Shown piece after piece: positions 1 to 8,386 of a stretch of 64,000 nt of DNA. Origin of the DNA: Tildeniella nuda ZEHNDER 1965/U140. Lineage in GTDB: Bacteria > Cyanobacteriota > Cyanobacteriia > Leptolyngbyales > Leptolyngbyaceae. The position numbers and the translations under genes were made by a program. Positions within the stretch are counted from its first letter, which is position 1, and the number at the start of each line of letters is the position of its first letter. The DNA is taken from NCBI GenBank assembly GCA_019358895.1, contig JAHHIG010000013.1, positions 62,001 through 126,000 of the forward strand, read 5' to 3'. Under the pieces are notes generated by a model. It worked only from the letters and a program-made list of their open reading frames with translations. It made no database searches and was not told the DNA's origin.

Positions 1-63
1 ATCGTCTAGGTCAAACCACTGAAGCTTCACAACACGCCCATAAAACAGGAGCCGCTTTCAAAA

Positions 64-543
64 ATGGATATCGATCAACAAATTCAGGAACTTATCAATG
101 ATGCGCCTCAAGACGGTAGTACACCTACCTTGGTTGCTACGATCGCTCCTGTGCTGAAATTTTTAGCGTCACAGTTGCGTCATGCACAGTACTATATTGT
201 GCAGACTCTTAACCAAAATTGGGCAATCACCGCATTAGAAAATCGAGCACAACCCGGACTCGAAAAAAACGTCATCTACGCCTTCTCTAACTTGAAGGAT
301 GTGTCAACTGGTCCCTACCCCATGCACGATCCGCAGATGATCGCGCTGCCTATACCTGTGACGCACATCCTCTTCCAAATGCTCGCGACGGAAATGATTC
401 ACAGCATCATTTTCTTTGATACCCCTGGTAACACAACCGCTGGCACTGAAATTCAACGTGAACAGCTCAGTGGGCTTATCGAGTCTCATCTCTTGCAAAC
501 GCAGCAAGCGCCAGAAACCACACTGCCTCCTAACATTGCCTAA
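64..543 (+). CDS. Conserved cyanobacterial hypothetical protein
   Basis: A 159-residue soluble protein with no signal peptide or clear membrane segment. I do not recognise a catalytic motif. It opens with MDIDQQIQELINDAPQDG, followed by a helical stretch (LKFLASQLRHAQYYIVQTL) and a mixed core. The composition and the way it ends, in a polar Gln/Pro tail, resemble small conserved proteins of unknown function in cyanobacterial genomes. The ATG at 64 follows an A-rich stretch without a strong ribosome site. The next gene starts 380 bases downstream, so it is probably transcribed alone or with genes upstream of the window. No function is proposed. Confidence 0.75.
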   Translation: MDIDQQIQELINDAPQDGSTPTLVATIAPVLKFLASQLRHAQYYIVQTLNQNWAITALENRAQPGLEKNVIYAFSNLKDVSTGPYPMHDPQMIALPIPVTHILFQMLATEMIHSIIFFDTPGNTTAGTEIQREQLSGLIESHLLQTQQAPETTLPPNIA

Positions 544-924
544 CCGTCTTCCTTCAGTAAATGGCTTGGCGCACTGGCTTGGAAGCCTGGTTCTCTTGGA
601 AGCCTAGTTCACTGACTCCCGCATCATTCTAGTCGCACGTTTTCAAGCAGGAACTTTAAGCTTTATGCCACCGGAGCGATGCCACACCATACTGTTGTAC
701 CAATTCTTAAAATCGCCCTACAGATTCGTTTTTGCTGCTGACCGCTGACCGCTGACCGCCAGCCGAAGCTTGCTTATATAGCCACAATTTAGTGAAATGG
801 TATTAGGTCGCCCCAAGACGTGAACAAATGTAACGATATTGCCGTCATGGCGGCATGGTGTCTTGACAGCAATCGATTCAGTCGATATTCTGACTTCATA
901 CCCGGGTACACAATCGAGAGTTCT
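544..924. other. Spacer with MITE-like element
   Basis: No gene is visible here. The stretch contains the MITE-like element at about 697-805 and, downstream of it, the leader of the ribbon-helix-helix gene. An open frame at 416-607 overlaps the first gene in another frame and looks like a shadow. Confidence 0.6.
697..805. mobile_element. MITE-like element with GACCGCT heptamers, copy 1
   Basis: The ends are imperfect terminal inverted repeats: left TACCAATTCTTAAA, right (reverse complement) TACCATTTCACTAAA. The interior reads ACAGATTCGTTTTTGCTGCT, then tandem TGACCGC heptamers at about 738-760, then CAGCCGAAGCTTGC. A second copy with nearly the same order lies at 48895-48994, so this is a dispersed repeat. 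It encodes no protein and resembles non-autonomous miniature elements of cyanobacteria. Confidence 0.6.
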
Positions 925-1278
925 ATGCAAGACAAGCAGAAGGTCACACTATACCTCCCTCCAGAGCTGCACCGTCAATTGAAGGTTCGCGCAGCGCTGG
1001 ATTCTGAGACGATGACGGATATTGCCCAACGGGCTATTACGTTCTATCTTTCTCACGCGGAGTTGGTTGACGAATATGAGGATGCTAAGCACGGGCGACT
1101 GCACAGAGTCTATGCATGTCCTGATTGTTCTTCTCCTTCTGTCATAAGCGGTGATGCTTTAATTTCACTGCGCTCCCAGTCCAACATTTCGGTTGACGAT
1201 CGAGTTCCAGCTGGCAGAGGGCAAAATGTCAGTTCTTCAGCTGACTCTCAGGGTGAGGGCGAACTGGTTCCCTGTTGA
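925..1278 (+). CDS. Ribbon-helix-helix-like protein
   Basis: A 117-residue protein. Its N-terminal half (MQDKQKVTLYLPPELHRQLK, then RAALDSETMTDIAQRAI) has the pattern of a ribbon-helix-helix (CopG/Arc-like) DNA-binding domain: a short beta strand 'KVTLYLPPEL' followed by two helices. The C-terminal half is polar and contains a CPDC pair that could bind metal, but a second pair is absent. An open frame extends upstream to 820 in the same phase, but that extension crosses the region next to the MITE-like element and reads as non-coding. I therefore chose the ATG at 925. It lies just ahead of ycf46 on the same strand; a regulatory link is only a guess. Confidence 0.6.
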   Translation: MQDKQKVTLYLPPELHRQLKVRAALDSETMTDIAQRAITFYLSHAELVDEYEDAKHGRLHRVYACPDCSSPSVISGDALISLRSQSNISVDDRVPAGRGQNVSSSADSQGEGELVPC

Positions 1279-1368
1279 TACTGCTTTCCTTAGCTGCTGT
1301 TTGTTGGCTTCGGCGATTTAAGAAGTCTAGGTTTCAAGCGTTTGCGCCGTCTCTCGTGGGTTGATGCT

Positions 1369-2874
1369 ATGCAGGAAGAACTCAGTATTCTGATACAAGC
1401 CCAGTACCCTCTCATCTACATGGTGACATCTGAGGAGGAGCGAGCTGAGCAAACAATCGCAACAATTTCTCAGAGTAAGCCTCAGCGTCGCGTCTATATT
1501 TGGACGGTTACGCATGGTATCGTCGAACACGGTCAGCCGCGTAATGTGACCCAGCACAATACAGTTTCGCCCGAAGCGGCGATCGAGTGGGTGATTCGAC
1601 AGAAAGAGCCAGGTATCTTTGTTTTCAAAGATCTTCATCCGTTTTATTCGGCTCCAGTGATTCGCTGGTTGCGCGATGCGATCGCTAGTTTCAAAGGTAC
1701 TCAGAAAGCAATCATTCTGATGTCTCCTGTACAGGAGATTCCCATTGAGCTAGAGAAAGAGGTTGCTGTTCTGGATTTCCCGATGCCAGACATGGGTGAA
1801 CTCAACCACGTCCTTTCACAGCAGCTTGAGCAGGTTCGGACTCGACGCATCACTACAGAAGCTAGAGAGAAGCTGTTGAAAGCGGCTTTGGGTTTGACTC
1901 GTGATGAAGCTGAGAAGGTGTATCGCAAAGCTCAGGTGACAGCCGGTCGCTTAACAGAAGAGGAAGTTGATATTGTCCTCTCAGAGAAGAAGCAACTGAT
2001 TCGCCGCAATGGCATTTTGGAGTACGTTGAAGAAGACGAAACGATCGATTCCGTTGGCGGCTTGGAAGAATTAAAGCGTTGGCTGAAGCAGCGTTCTAAT
2101 GCTTTCACTGAACGCGCTAGAGAGTACGGGTTGCCTCAGCCAAAAGGGATGCTTATTTTGGGTGTTCCTGGTTGCGGTAAGTCACTCATTGCCAAAACCA
2201 CCTCTCGCCTCTGGGGGCTGCCCCTACTGCGCCTAGACATGGGACGTGTGTACGATGGTTCGATGGTTGGTCGCTCTGAAGCTAACCTTCGCGGTGCTTT
2301 GAGGACGGCAGAATCGATTTCTCCAGCGATTCTGTTTATTGACGAAATGGACAAAGCGTTCGCTGGCAGCACAGGTTCAGCAGACTCTGATGGGGGAACG
2401 TCCAGTCGGATTTTTGGCTCCTTCCTAACGTGGATGCAAGAGAAGTCTTCTCCTGTTTTTGTGATGGCGACCGCAAACCGAGTGGAACGCTTGCCAGGAG
2501 AATTTTTACGCAAGGGACGATTTGACGAAATCTTTTTTGTTGATCTGCCGAATAGTGAAGAGCGCAAGGAAATTTTTAAGATTCACCTTTCTAAGCGTCG
2601 GCGCGAGATTGCACGCTTCGATTTAGAACAGTTAGCGAATGTCTGCGATGGCTTTTCAGGAGCCGAAATTGAGCAGGCTTTGGTAGCCGCAATGTATGAG
2701 GCGTTTGCCCAGGATCGAGAATTTACTCAACTGGACATTATCGCTGCTATCAAGTCTACATTGCCGCTTTCTAAAACAATGACCGAGCAGGTAACTGCCC
2801 TTAGGGATTGGGCAAGGCAGCGCGCGCGACCTGCGGCATCCTCAGTTGCTGAATACCAGCGACTTGAGTTCTAA
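1369..2874 (+). CDS. ycf46: Ycf46-type AAA+ ATPase
   Basis: A 501-residue AAA+ ATPase of the Ycf46 family, conserved in cyanobacteria and some plastids. The N-terminal 200 residues form the family-specific domain, starting MQEELSILIQAQYPLIYMVT with the EEERAEQ segment. The C-terminal AAA core has Walker A GVPGCGKS, Walker B ILFIDEMDKAF, sensor-1 VFVMATANR and the arginine-finger segment FLRKGRFDEIFF. A TTG at 1342 could extend it by nine residues, but the ATG at 1369 matches the usual family start. It is followed 131 bases later by ycf35 on the same strand, a pairing that suggests an operon. In the family it has been linked to CO2 uptake or photosynthesis regulation; its substrate is not evident here. 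Confidence 0.9.
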   Translation: MQEELSILIQAQYPLIYMVTSEEERAEQTIATISQSKPQRRVYIWTVTHGIVEHGQPRNVTQHNTVSPEAAIEWVIRQKEPGIFVFKDLHPFYSAPVIRWLRDAIASFKGTQKAIILMSPVQEIPIELEKEVAVLDFPMPDMGELNHVLSQQLEQVRTRRITTEAREKLLKAALGLTRDEAEKVYRKAQVTAGRLTEEEVDIVLSEKKQLIRRNGILEYVEEDETIDSVGGLEELKRWLKQRSNAFTERAREYGLPQPKGMLILGVPGCGKSLIAKTTSRLWGLPLLRLDMGRVYDGSMVGRSEANLRGALRTAESISPAILFIDEMDKAFAGSTGSADSDGGTSSRIFGSFLTWMQEKSSPVFVMATANRVERLPGEFLRKGRFDEIFFVDLPNSEERKEIFKIHLSKRRREIARFDLEQLANVCDGFSGAEIEQALVAAMYEAFAQDREFTQLDIIAAIKSTLPLSKTMTEQVTALRDWARQRARPAASSVAEYQRLEF

Positions 2875-2876
2875 AG

Positions 2877-2921
2877 CTTTCTCCTGCTCCCAACAGGAGG
2901 AAAGGCTAGCGTTTTGCTAGC
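2877..2921 (+). other. Two hairpins between ycf46 and ycf35
   Basis: Directly after the ycf46 stop, CTTTCTCCTG (2877-2886) can pair with CAGGAGGAAAG (2894-2904) with one bulged base, sequestering an SD-like AGGAGG. Next is GCTAGC-GTTTT-GCTAGC (2905-2921). Neither has a T-run, so they look more like processing or stability elements than terminators. Confidence 0.4.
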
Positions 2922-3005
2922 AGTTGACCCAAAAAGCTAAGAGCGATCGCTGTTAGCTCCTGACCACCAAACGTTGTTCTCAAATCTCCACAGGAGGAAA
3001 CTCAA

Positions 3006-3359
3006 ATGTCTCACTTTAGCACTCTGCGTACCAAGATTACTGATGCCGAAATCCTGAAGGCTTCTCTCCGTGATCTGGGTATCTCGGTGAAGACGGATGC
3101 TGATGTTCGTGGCTATAACGGTCAACGCGTCCGTTCGGACATCGTTGCCATGCTGGAAGGCGAATATGATCTGGGCTGGTCTCGCAATACCGATGGTTCT
3201 TTTGACCTGATTGCTGACCTCTGGGGCGTTGCTAAGAAGCACAACCAGACCGAACTGATCAACTCGATCAACCAGAAGTATGCCGTGAACAAAACCTTGT
3301 CTGAAGTCAAGCGTCCTGGTCTACAAAACGCAAACGTCAAATTGGTACTACAAAAGTAG
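3006..3359 (+). CDS. ycf35: Ycf35 / DUF1257 family protein
   Basis: A 117-residue protein starting MSHFSTLRTKITDAEILKAS, the signature of the Ycf35/DUF1257 family found in cyanobacteria and red-algal plastids. It is soluble, with a central DVRGYNGQRVRSDIVAML segment and a conserved tail ending in QNANVKLVLQK. Its biochemical role is not established. An excellent ribosome site, ACAGGAGGAAA, lies 7 bases ahead of the ATG, implying high expression. It follows ycf46 and ends in a clear terminator at 3384-3416, so the two probably form one transcription unit. Confidence 0.9.
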   Translation: MSHFSTLRTKITDAEILKASLRDLGISVKTDADVRGYNGQRVRSDIVAMLEGEYDLGWSRNTDGSFDLIADLWGVAKKHNQTELINSINQKYAVNKTLSEVKRPGLQNANVKLVLQK

Positions 3360-3383
3360 TTTCCTTTCGCGTTCCCAAACTAG

Positions 3384-3416
3384 CGGGTTAACCCTTCCCC
3401 GGTTAGCCCGTTTTTT
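3384..3416 (+). terminator. Rho-independent terminator after ycf35
   Basis: CGGGTTAACC (3384-3393) pairs with GGTTAGCCCG (3401-3410) with one G-U pair. A run of six T (3411-3416) follows. Confidence 0.85.
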
Positions 3417-3515
3417 GTTTGAGCCTATTTGTTTGGCATAAGATTGATTGCAAGCGTGTCCAAGCAACCGCTGATCAGTCGTCTAAAATGCTTCTTTGAG
3501 CGCCGTGCTTTTGCT

Positions 3516-4391
3516 ATGAATCCGATTTCTTTAGATCTTGATCGACAGATCAGACAACTAGTGCGTAGCTGTGGGCAGTATGCCGAGCAAATGGCGGCAA
3601 GTCAATTTGAAGTTTTTGAGAAGGGTCCGGATGATTATGTGACCAGCATTGATGCGGCGCTGGATCAAAAGCTGTCGACTGCGTTTGCGATGATGTTCCC
3701 TGATGATGGCGTGATTACGGAAGAGAACGCACAGTCGCGCCAAAAGTTTCACGATCGCCATCGTCGGTTGTGGTGTATTGATCCGATCGATGGCACAGAA
3801 GATTTCATTCACCGGAAGCGCGACTATGCCGTCATGGTAGGGTTGTTGCAAAATCACCAGCCGATCGCGGGTTGGGTGTATGCTCCTGCCTATGATCAGC
3901 TTTATTATGGCGGACCGGGTTGGGGCATGTTTCAGGTAGCAGCCGACCTACCACCGGAGGCGCTAACCTTGCTTGAACCTGCGCCTCCAACCGCTGGCTT
4001 TTGCCCGGTCATTATCGGACATCGCGACCAGTCGCGGTTTGGTGAGGCGATCGCTCATTTGATTCCAGAGGCACAGTTTTACTCACTGGGTAGCTTTGGG
4101 CTGAAGGTCGTTGATGTTGTCTTAGGGCGAGCTGGACTTTATCTTTACTTCAACGGTCGGGTGAAACTCTGGGATACAGCCGGACCATTAGCCCTAGCAA
4201 GAGCGGCTGGACTTGTCTGCTGTGACTTAGAGGGGCGATCGATCAGTTTCTTGCCTGACGATTTAGATGCCGATACGCTCGCTCACAAACAACCGATTTT
4301 AGTTGGCTGGTCTAGCTATGTTGAATTGTTACGCCCCAAGCTTAAAGCCGCCGTCGAAACGGTGATGCAAAAGATGGAGCCTCTGACTTAG
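3516..4391 (+). CDS. Inositol monophosphatase family protein (CysQ/SuhB-like)
   Basis: A 291-residue Mg-dependent, Li-sensitive phosphatase-fold enzyme. The metal site is complete: DYVTSIDAALD (first Asp region), the EEN motif (ITEENAQ), the signature DPIDGTEDF, and the C-terminal WDTAGPLALARAAG. Family members dephosphorylate inositol phosphates, 3'-phosphoadenosine 5'-phosphate or sugar phosphates. The sequence alone does not decide between them, although the EEN plus DPIDGT pattern fits either IMPase or 3'(2'),5'-bisphosphate nucleotidase. The frame opens at 3429 but its first 29 residues are basic and unlike the family, so the ATG at 3516 is preferred. It stands alone after the ycf35 terminator. 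Confidence 0.85.
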   Translation: MNPISLDLDRQIRQLVRSCGQYAEQMAASQFEVFEKGPDDYVTSIDAALDQKLSTAFAMMFPDDGVITEENAQSRQKFHDRHRRLWCIDPIDGTEDFIHRKRDYAVMVGLLQNHQPIAGWVYAPAYDQLYYGGPGWGMFQVAADLPPEALTLLEPAPPTAGFCPVIIGHRDQSRFGEAIAHLIPEAQFYSLGSFGLKVVDVVLGRAGLYLYFNGRVKLWDTAGPLALARAAGLVCCDLEGRSISFLPDDLDADTLAHKQPILVGWSSYVELLRPKLKAAVETVMQKMEPLT

Positions 4392-4933
4392 AGGAACGCT
4401 CACCACGTAAAGCACACGCAAGTTCGGTAGAGCTTCAAACCGTGAGTACTGAACAATATCTCACCAAAACGCTTAAGGTCGTCTCGCTTCGGGACTGCCT
4501 ACCGTGCTCTAAAGATGCTTCCTTTACTTAGAAGCACAGGCAAAGTAACGGGAAAGACTGGCTACTTAAGGCATGATTAGAAGCGGGGAACGAGTACCAA
4601 TCCTTTGTAAGATGAGTCTAGGGCTTGATCATGTCGTGGGCAAAATGACTGCGGTTGTGCGATCGTACACTGTATCTGGTGCCTGCGCCTTACTTGCTAC
4701 AGCTCCAGCGCAACTGCATCGAGAGGCTGACCTCAAGACAAACTACAAGTACGGTTCAAAGCTTGCTAGTATCTTGGTCATTACATAAAATTTGCCGTTG
4801 GCTCAAAGAATCCGTAAATCCTCCCTCAAGGAAGATTCAGAGTTCCTGCCATGATGGTGGTGGGATACGTTATTTTCAACGTTACTCACTCTTGTTCGGT
4901 TCGTTCCTGTCCAGTCTCCTCTCTATCTCATAG
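4392..4933. other. Spacer without recognised feature
   Basis: 542 bases with short open frames (4573-4788 and 4655-4933) that overlap each other, lack ribosome sites and have no family-like composition. I see no tRNA or clear terminator. A small RNA or a long leader of the CRP-family gene is possible but not supported by an obvious structure. Confidence 0.4.
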
Positions 4934-5629
4934 ATGTTCATGCAGATTGAAGCGTTTAGTGAACTCTTTCCCCTTTTAACCGCTGCCAATCCGGAAACCC
5001 TTGAGTGGTTGCTATCAGTGGCTGTTGAGCATGAGTACCCCGCCAGTCGGGCGGTCTTAATGGAAGATGCGTGGGGCAACGCCGTTTACTTTATAGTCTC
5101 TGGGTGGGTCAAAGTGCGACGGCTATCAGGCTCCGGTGAAGATGTTGTGACGTTAGCGGTACTGGGGCGAGGGGACTTTTTTGGCGAAATGGCAATTCTG
5201 GATGAGTCACCACGATCGACCGATGTCATTGCTCTTTCTGCTGTGAAGCTTATCAGCATTTCAGCGCAACGGTTCATTCAAACCTTGTTCAAAGACCCAC
5301 AACTGCACCATCGGATGTTGCAACTGATGGTGCGACGGTTAAGGCAGACCAACCTCCGCTTTCAGTTACGGCATCAACCGCCAGCCGTTAAACTAGCAAA
5401 CACCCTGGTTTCTTTAGGGGAAAACTACGGTTATGACTCACAGGAGGGCGTAGAAATCTTCAACATTCCCTTTAAGGATCTGGCGGATGTGACTGATATT
5501 GGTGTGGAAGAAACAACCAAAATTATGGAAAAGCTCGATAGTAAGGGCTGGATTAAGATTGACACCGTTGGTCATACGGTCTCTCTGGTGAATTTAAAGC
5601 AACTGACGCATTTAGCAGGCAAAGTCTAG
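4934..5629 (+). CDS. CRP/FNR family transcriptional regulator
   Basis: A 231-residue regulator with an N-terminal cyclic-nucleotide-binding jelly roll and a C-terminal winged helix. The phosphate-binding cassette reads GDFFGEMAILDESPRSTDVIA, keeping the Glu and Arg that contact cAMP in CRP, so ligand binding is plausible. The dimer helix is followed by the DNA-binding part with IPFKDLADVTDIGVEETTKI as the helix-turn-helix. It is not obviously NtcA. Its stop is only 9 bases before the start of the M61 peptidase, so the two are likely cotranscribed. It may start at 4934 or six bases later (Met3). Confidence 0.88.
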   Translation: MFMQIEAFSELFPLLTAANPETLEWLLSVAVEHEYPASRAVLMEDAWGNAVYFIVSGWVKVRRLSGSGEDVVTLAVLGRGDFFGEMAILDESPRSTDVIALSAVKLISISAQRFIQTLFKDPQLHHRMLQLMVRRLRQTNLRFQLRHQPPAVKLANTLVSLGENYGYDSQEGVEIFNIPFKDLADVTDIGVEETTKIMEKLDSKGWIKIDTVGHTVSLVNLKQLTHLAGKV

Positions 5630-5638
5630 GGATTAGAC

Positions 5639-7504
5639 ATGAATCGAGAAGAACTGGAGTCCACTGCCCAGGTAGAACATTTTCAATTGCTGGAAACTGA
5701 TGTGAAGCAAGAAATGACTGCTTCATGCTCTGCGCCGCCATCGTTTCACCTTCGCTACCAAGTGGCAATGCCAGAGCCAGAAACGCACTTATTTGAGGTG
5801 TGTTTGCAGGTTAAAGGTTGGCAGCAGGGGGTAAGGTCTTTGCTTGATCTAAAAATGCCAGTCTGGACACCAGGATCGTATCTGGTAAGGGAATACGCCA
5901 GACACTTGCAGGACTTTACGGTGGTCGCTGGCGATCGCACCGAAACACCCCTACCTTGGCGCAAGCTCAGCAAAAACCATTGGCAGATCGATCGACAAGA
6001 ACGGGAATCGTTGACTATTCGCTACCGCATTTATGCTAACGAACTCTCCGTCCGAACCAATCATTTAGATGGCACGCACGGGTACTTTAATGGCGCAGCT
6101 CTATTTTTCTATGTGCCCGGACATGAGCGGCAATCAGTGCAGGTCACGATCGTTCCTCCCGTTGGCTGGTCTGTATCAACGCCATTGCCAACCGTAGAGG
6201 GGTACGCTAACACGTTTGAAGCAGCCGATTTTGACACGCTGGTGGACAGTCCGTTTGAGATTGGTCGCCATGATGTGTATGACTTCACGGTACTGGACAA
6301 ACCGCATCAACTGGCAGTTTGGGGAGACGGTAACCTCGAGCCAGAACGCTTGATTGGAGATATCCAAAAGCTAATCCAGGTAGAGGCGGATTTGTTTGGT
6401 GGGTTGCCCTACGATCGCTATCTGTTTTTACTGCATCTGTCGTCACAGGGCTTTGGTGGCTTGGAGCATAAGTCTGCCTGTTCGCTGATTTATCAACGTT
6501 TTGGGTTTCGGAGTAAAGATAAATACGATCGCTTCATTCAGCTTGTGGCACACGAGTTTTTTCATCTCTGGAACGTGAAGCGAATTCGCCCCAAAGCCCT
6601 CGAAGTGTTTGATTATGAGCAAGAGAACTACACGCCTTCGTTATGGTTTAGCGAAGGCACAACCAGTTTTTATGATCTGGTCATACCTTACCGAGCAGGC
6701 ATTTACGATTTGCGAACGTACTTAGTGGCGCTTAATCGTGAAATTACCCGCTTTCAGATGACCCCTGGTCGCACTGTGCAGCCATTAAGTGAATCCAGTT
6801 TTGATGCCTGGATTAAGCTGTACCGAGCAGATGCGAATAGTCCCAATTCCCAAATGTCTTACTACCTCAAGGGGGAAATGGTGTCACTGCTGCTGGATCT
6901 GCTGATCCGGGAACGGCATGGCAATCGGCGATCGCTGGATGACGTAATGCGGCAACTGTGGGAGCAGTTTGGCAAATCAGAAGTAGGCTTCACGCCTGCA
7001 CAACTTCAGCAGGTCATTGAAGCGGTTGCCGAAACCGATTTGTCGAACTTCTTTGAGCAAGCGTTGCACGGCACTGACGACCTGCCATTTGATGCTTATC
7101 TTAAACCGTTCGGGTTACGCTTACTCGCAGATGGTGGCGTAGAAGATGGCGTACCCTATTTAGGTCTGATGGCGAAAACAGAGTACGGACGGGAAATGGT
7201 CAAGTTTGTTGAGACAGCTTCGCCTGCCCAGCAAGCAGGCATTGATGCGGGTGATGAGCTACTGGCACTGAACGGGCTGCGGGTGAGTGCTGACCAGCTA
7301 ACTGAGCGTCTGCGGGATTTTCGAGCGGGCGATCGCCTCCAGCTTTGCGTTTTCCATCAAGATGAGCTGCGTTCTTGCACAGTGACTCTGGCAGCACCAC
7401 GCATCACTCGTTTTCAGGTTGTGCCAGTAGAGCAACCGTCTCGCAGTCAAGAGCAAAACTTTCTGGGCTGGCTAGGTGTACCCCTTGCATCGATTAGAGG
7501 TTAA
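5639..7504 (+). CDS. M61 family glycyl aminopeptidase with PDZ domain
   Basis: A 621-residue zinc metallopeptidase of family M61. Domains: an N-terminal beta-rich domain (to about residue 190); a catalytic gluzincin domain with HEFFH (zinc ligands and catalytic Glu) and the third ligand in the WFSEGTTSFYD helix; and a C-terminal PDZ domain (about residues 505-600, SPAQQAGIDAGDELLALNGL). Characterised members release N-terminal Gly or Ala. No signal peptide is visible, so it is probably cytoplasmic. It follows the CRP-type regulator by 9 bases. Met26 (5714) is an alternative start, because the first 25 residues are variable and acidic. Confidence 0.9.
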   Translation: MNREELESTAQVEHFQLLETDVKQEMTASCSAPPSFHLRYQVAMPEPETHLFEVCLQVKGWQQGVRSLLDLKMPVWTPGSYLVREYARHLQDFTVVAGDRTETPLPWRKLSKNHWQIDRQERESLTIRYRIYANELSVRTNHLDGTHGYFNGAALFFYVPGHERQSVQVTIVPPVGWSVSTPLPTVEGYANTFEAADFDTLVDSPFEIGRHDVYDFTVLDKPHQLAVWGDGNLEPERLIGDIQKLIQVEADLFGGLPYDRYLFLLHLSSQGFGGLEHKSACSLIYQRFGFRSKDKYDRFIQLVAHEFFHLWNVKRIRPKALEVFDYEQENYTPSLWFSEGTTSFYDLVIPYRAGIYDLRTYLVALNREITRFQMTPGRTVQPLSESSFDAWIKLYRADANSPNSQMSYYLKGEMVSLLLDLLIRERHGNRRSLDDVMRQLWEQFGKSEVGFTPAQLQQVIEAVAETDLSNFFEQALHGTDDLPFDAYLKPFGLRLLADGGVEDGVPYLGLMAKTEYGREMVKFVETASPAQQAGIDAGDELLALNGLRVSADQLTERLRDFRAGDRLQLCVFHQDELRSCTVTLAAPRITRFQVVPVEQPSRSQEQNFLGWLGVPLASIRG

Positions 7505-7555
7505 GGGCATCACGTCATGACCGAACGCAATCAGCCGTCAGAGCAAAGCTGATCG

Positions 7556-7582
7556 CTGATCCAAACAGATCAGGTATTTTTT
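7556..7582 (+). terminator. Possible terminator after the M61 peptidase
   Basis: CTGATC (7556-7561) pairs with GATCAG (7568-7573), followed by GTATTTTTT. The stem is short but the U-run is good, and the position between convergent genes fits. Confidence 0.45.
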
Positions 7583-7606
7583 AACGAGTTCTCAATGCTC
7601 GATCGC

Positions 7607-8386
7607 TTAACCCAAACGATAGCCAAACCCTCGTACTGTGATGATGTACTGCGGATTGCTAGGATCTAGCTCTAATTTTTCTCGCAGCCACCGAATGTGG
7701 ACATCAACCGTTTTAGAATCTCCCATAAAGTCTATGCCCCAAACTCTCTCTAGAAGCTGATCACGGGAGAAAACTCGACGCGGATTGTTAATAAACAATT
7801 CCAGTAGCGTAAATTCCTTTGGTGACAGATTGACAGCCCCGTCTCGCACGGTGACTCGACACTCTTGGGGATAGAGCGCAATCTCTTGAAACTGTACAAT
7901 CAGTTGTTCCTGCGATGCAGGTTGGCGGCTGGCACGACGTAAGAGCGATCGACACCGGGCAATCAGCTCCCGCATCCCAAACGGTTTCGCCAGATAGTCA
8001 TCGGCTCCAATTTCCAATCCAACGACGATATCTGTCTCAGTGCCCTTCGCGCTGAGCATTAAAATTGGCGTGGTAATGCCTTCTTGCCGCAAGAGACGGC
8101 ATAAATCCAGTCCATTAATGTAAGGCAACATTAAGTCGAGGATCAACAGGTCGATCGCGGACACATCCCCTTCATCACTGGTGCGAGAGGCATGAACGAC
8201 ATCTAATGCCTGACGACCATCTTCAACCGCCAAAACCTGATAGCCTTCCTCAGTCAACGCCATTGTGATAGTTTCGCGAATCAAAGACTCATCCTCAACA
8301 ATCAAGATGAAAGGCTGAGCGTCTTCAGGTAGCTTGTTCGCTCCAAGCGATCGCATTATCGTGCTAAATTTTGTAGCTTCAGACAT
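7607..8386 (-). CDS. OmpR/PhoB-type response regulator (SphR-like)
   Basis: A 259-residue regulator with a receiver domain and a winged-helix output domain. Receiver: acidic pair near residues 31-32 (VEDES), phosphoacceptor Asp84 in LLILDLMLP, and conserved Lys in DDYLAKPF. Output: SPKEFTLLELFINNPRRVFS and DSKTVDVHIRWLREKLE. The receiver start (LIVEDESLIRETITMALTEEG) and the DSKTVDVHIRWLREKLE helix resemble SphR, the cyanobacterial phosphate-regulon regulator. No sphS-like kinase or phosphate transporter is adjacent, so the symbol is withheld. The first 25 residues precede the receiver fold and may not all be translated. Confidence 0.85.
   Translation of the reverse strand: MSEATKFSTIMRSLGANKLPEDAQPFILIVEDESLIRETITMALTEEGYQVLAVEDGRQALDVVHASRTSDEGDVSAIDLLILDLMLPYINGLDLCRLLRQEGITTPILMLSAKGTETDIVVGLEIGADDYLAKPFGMRELIARCRSLLRRASRQPASQEQLIVQFQEIALYPQECRVTVRDGAVNLSPKEFTLLELFINNPRRVFSRDQLLERVWGIDFMGDSKTVDVHIRWLREKLELDPSNPQYIITVRGFGYRLG

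Noticed and set aside
4573-4933. Two overlapping plus-strand frames before the CRP-type gene
   Set aside because: They overlap in different phases, lack ribosome sites and show no domain-like sequence.
4934-5629. Assignment of the CRP-type gene as ntcA
   Set aside because: The effector cassette is of the cAMP-binding CRP type and the DNA-binding helix does not match what I recall of NtcA.
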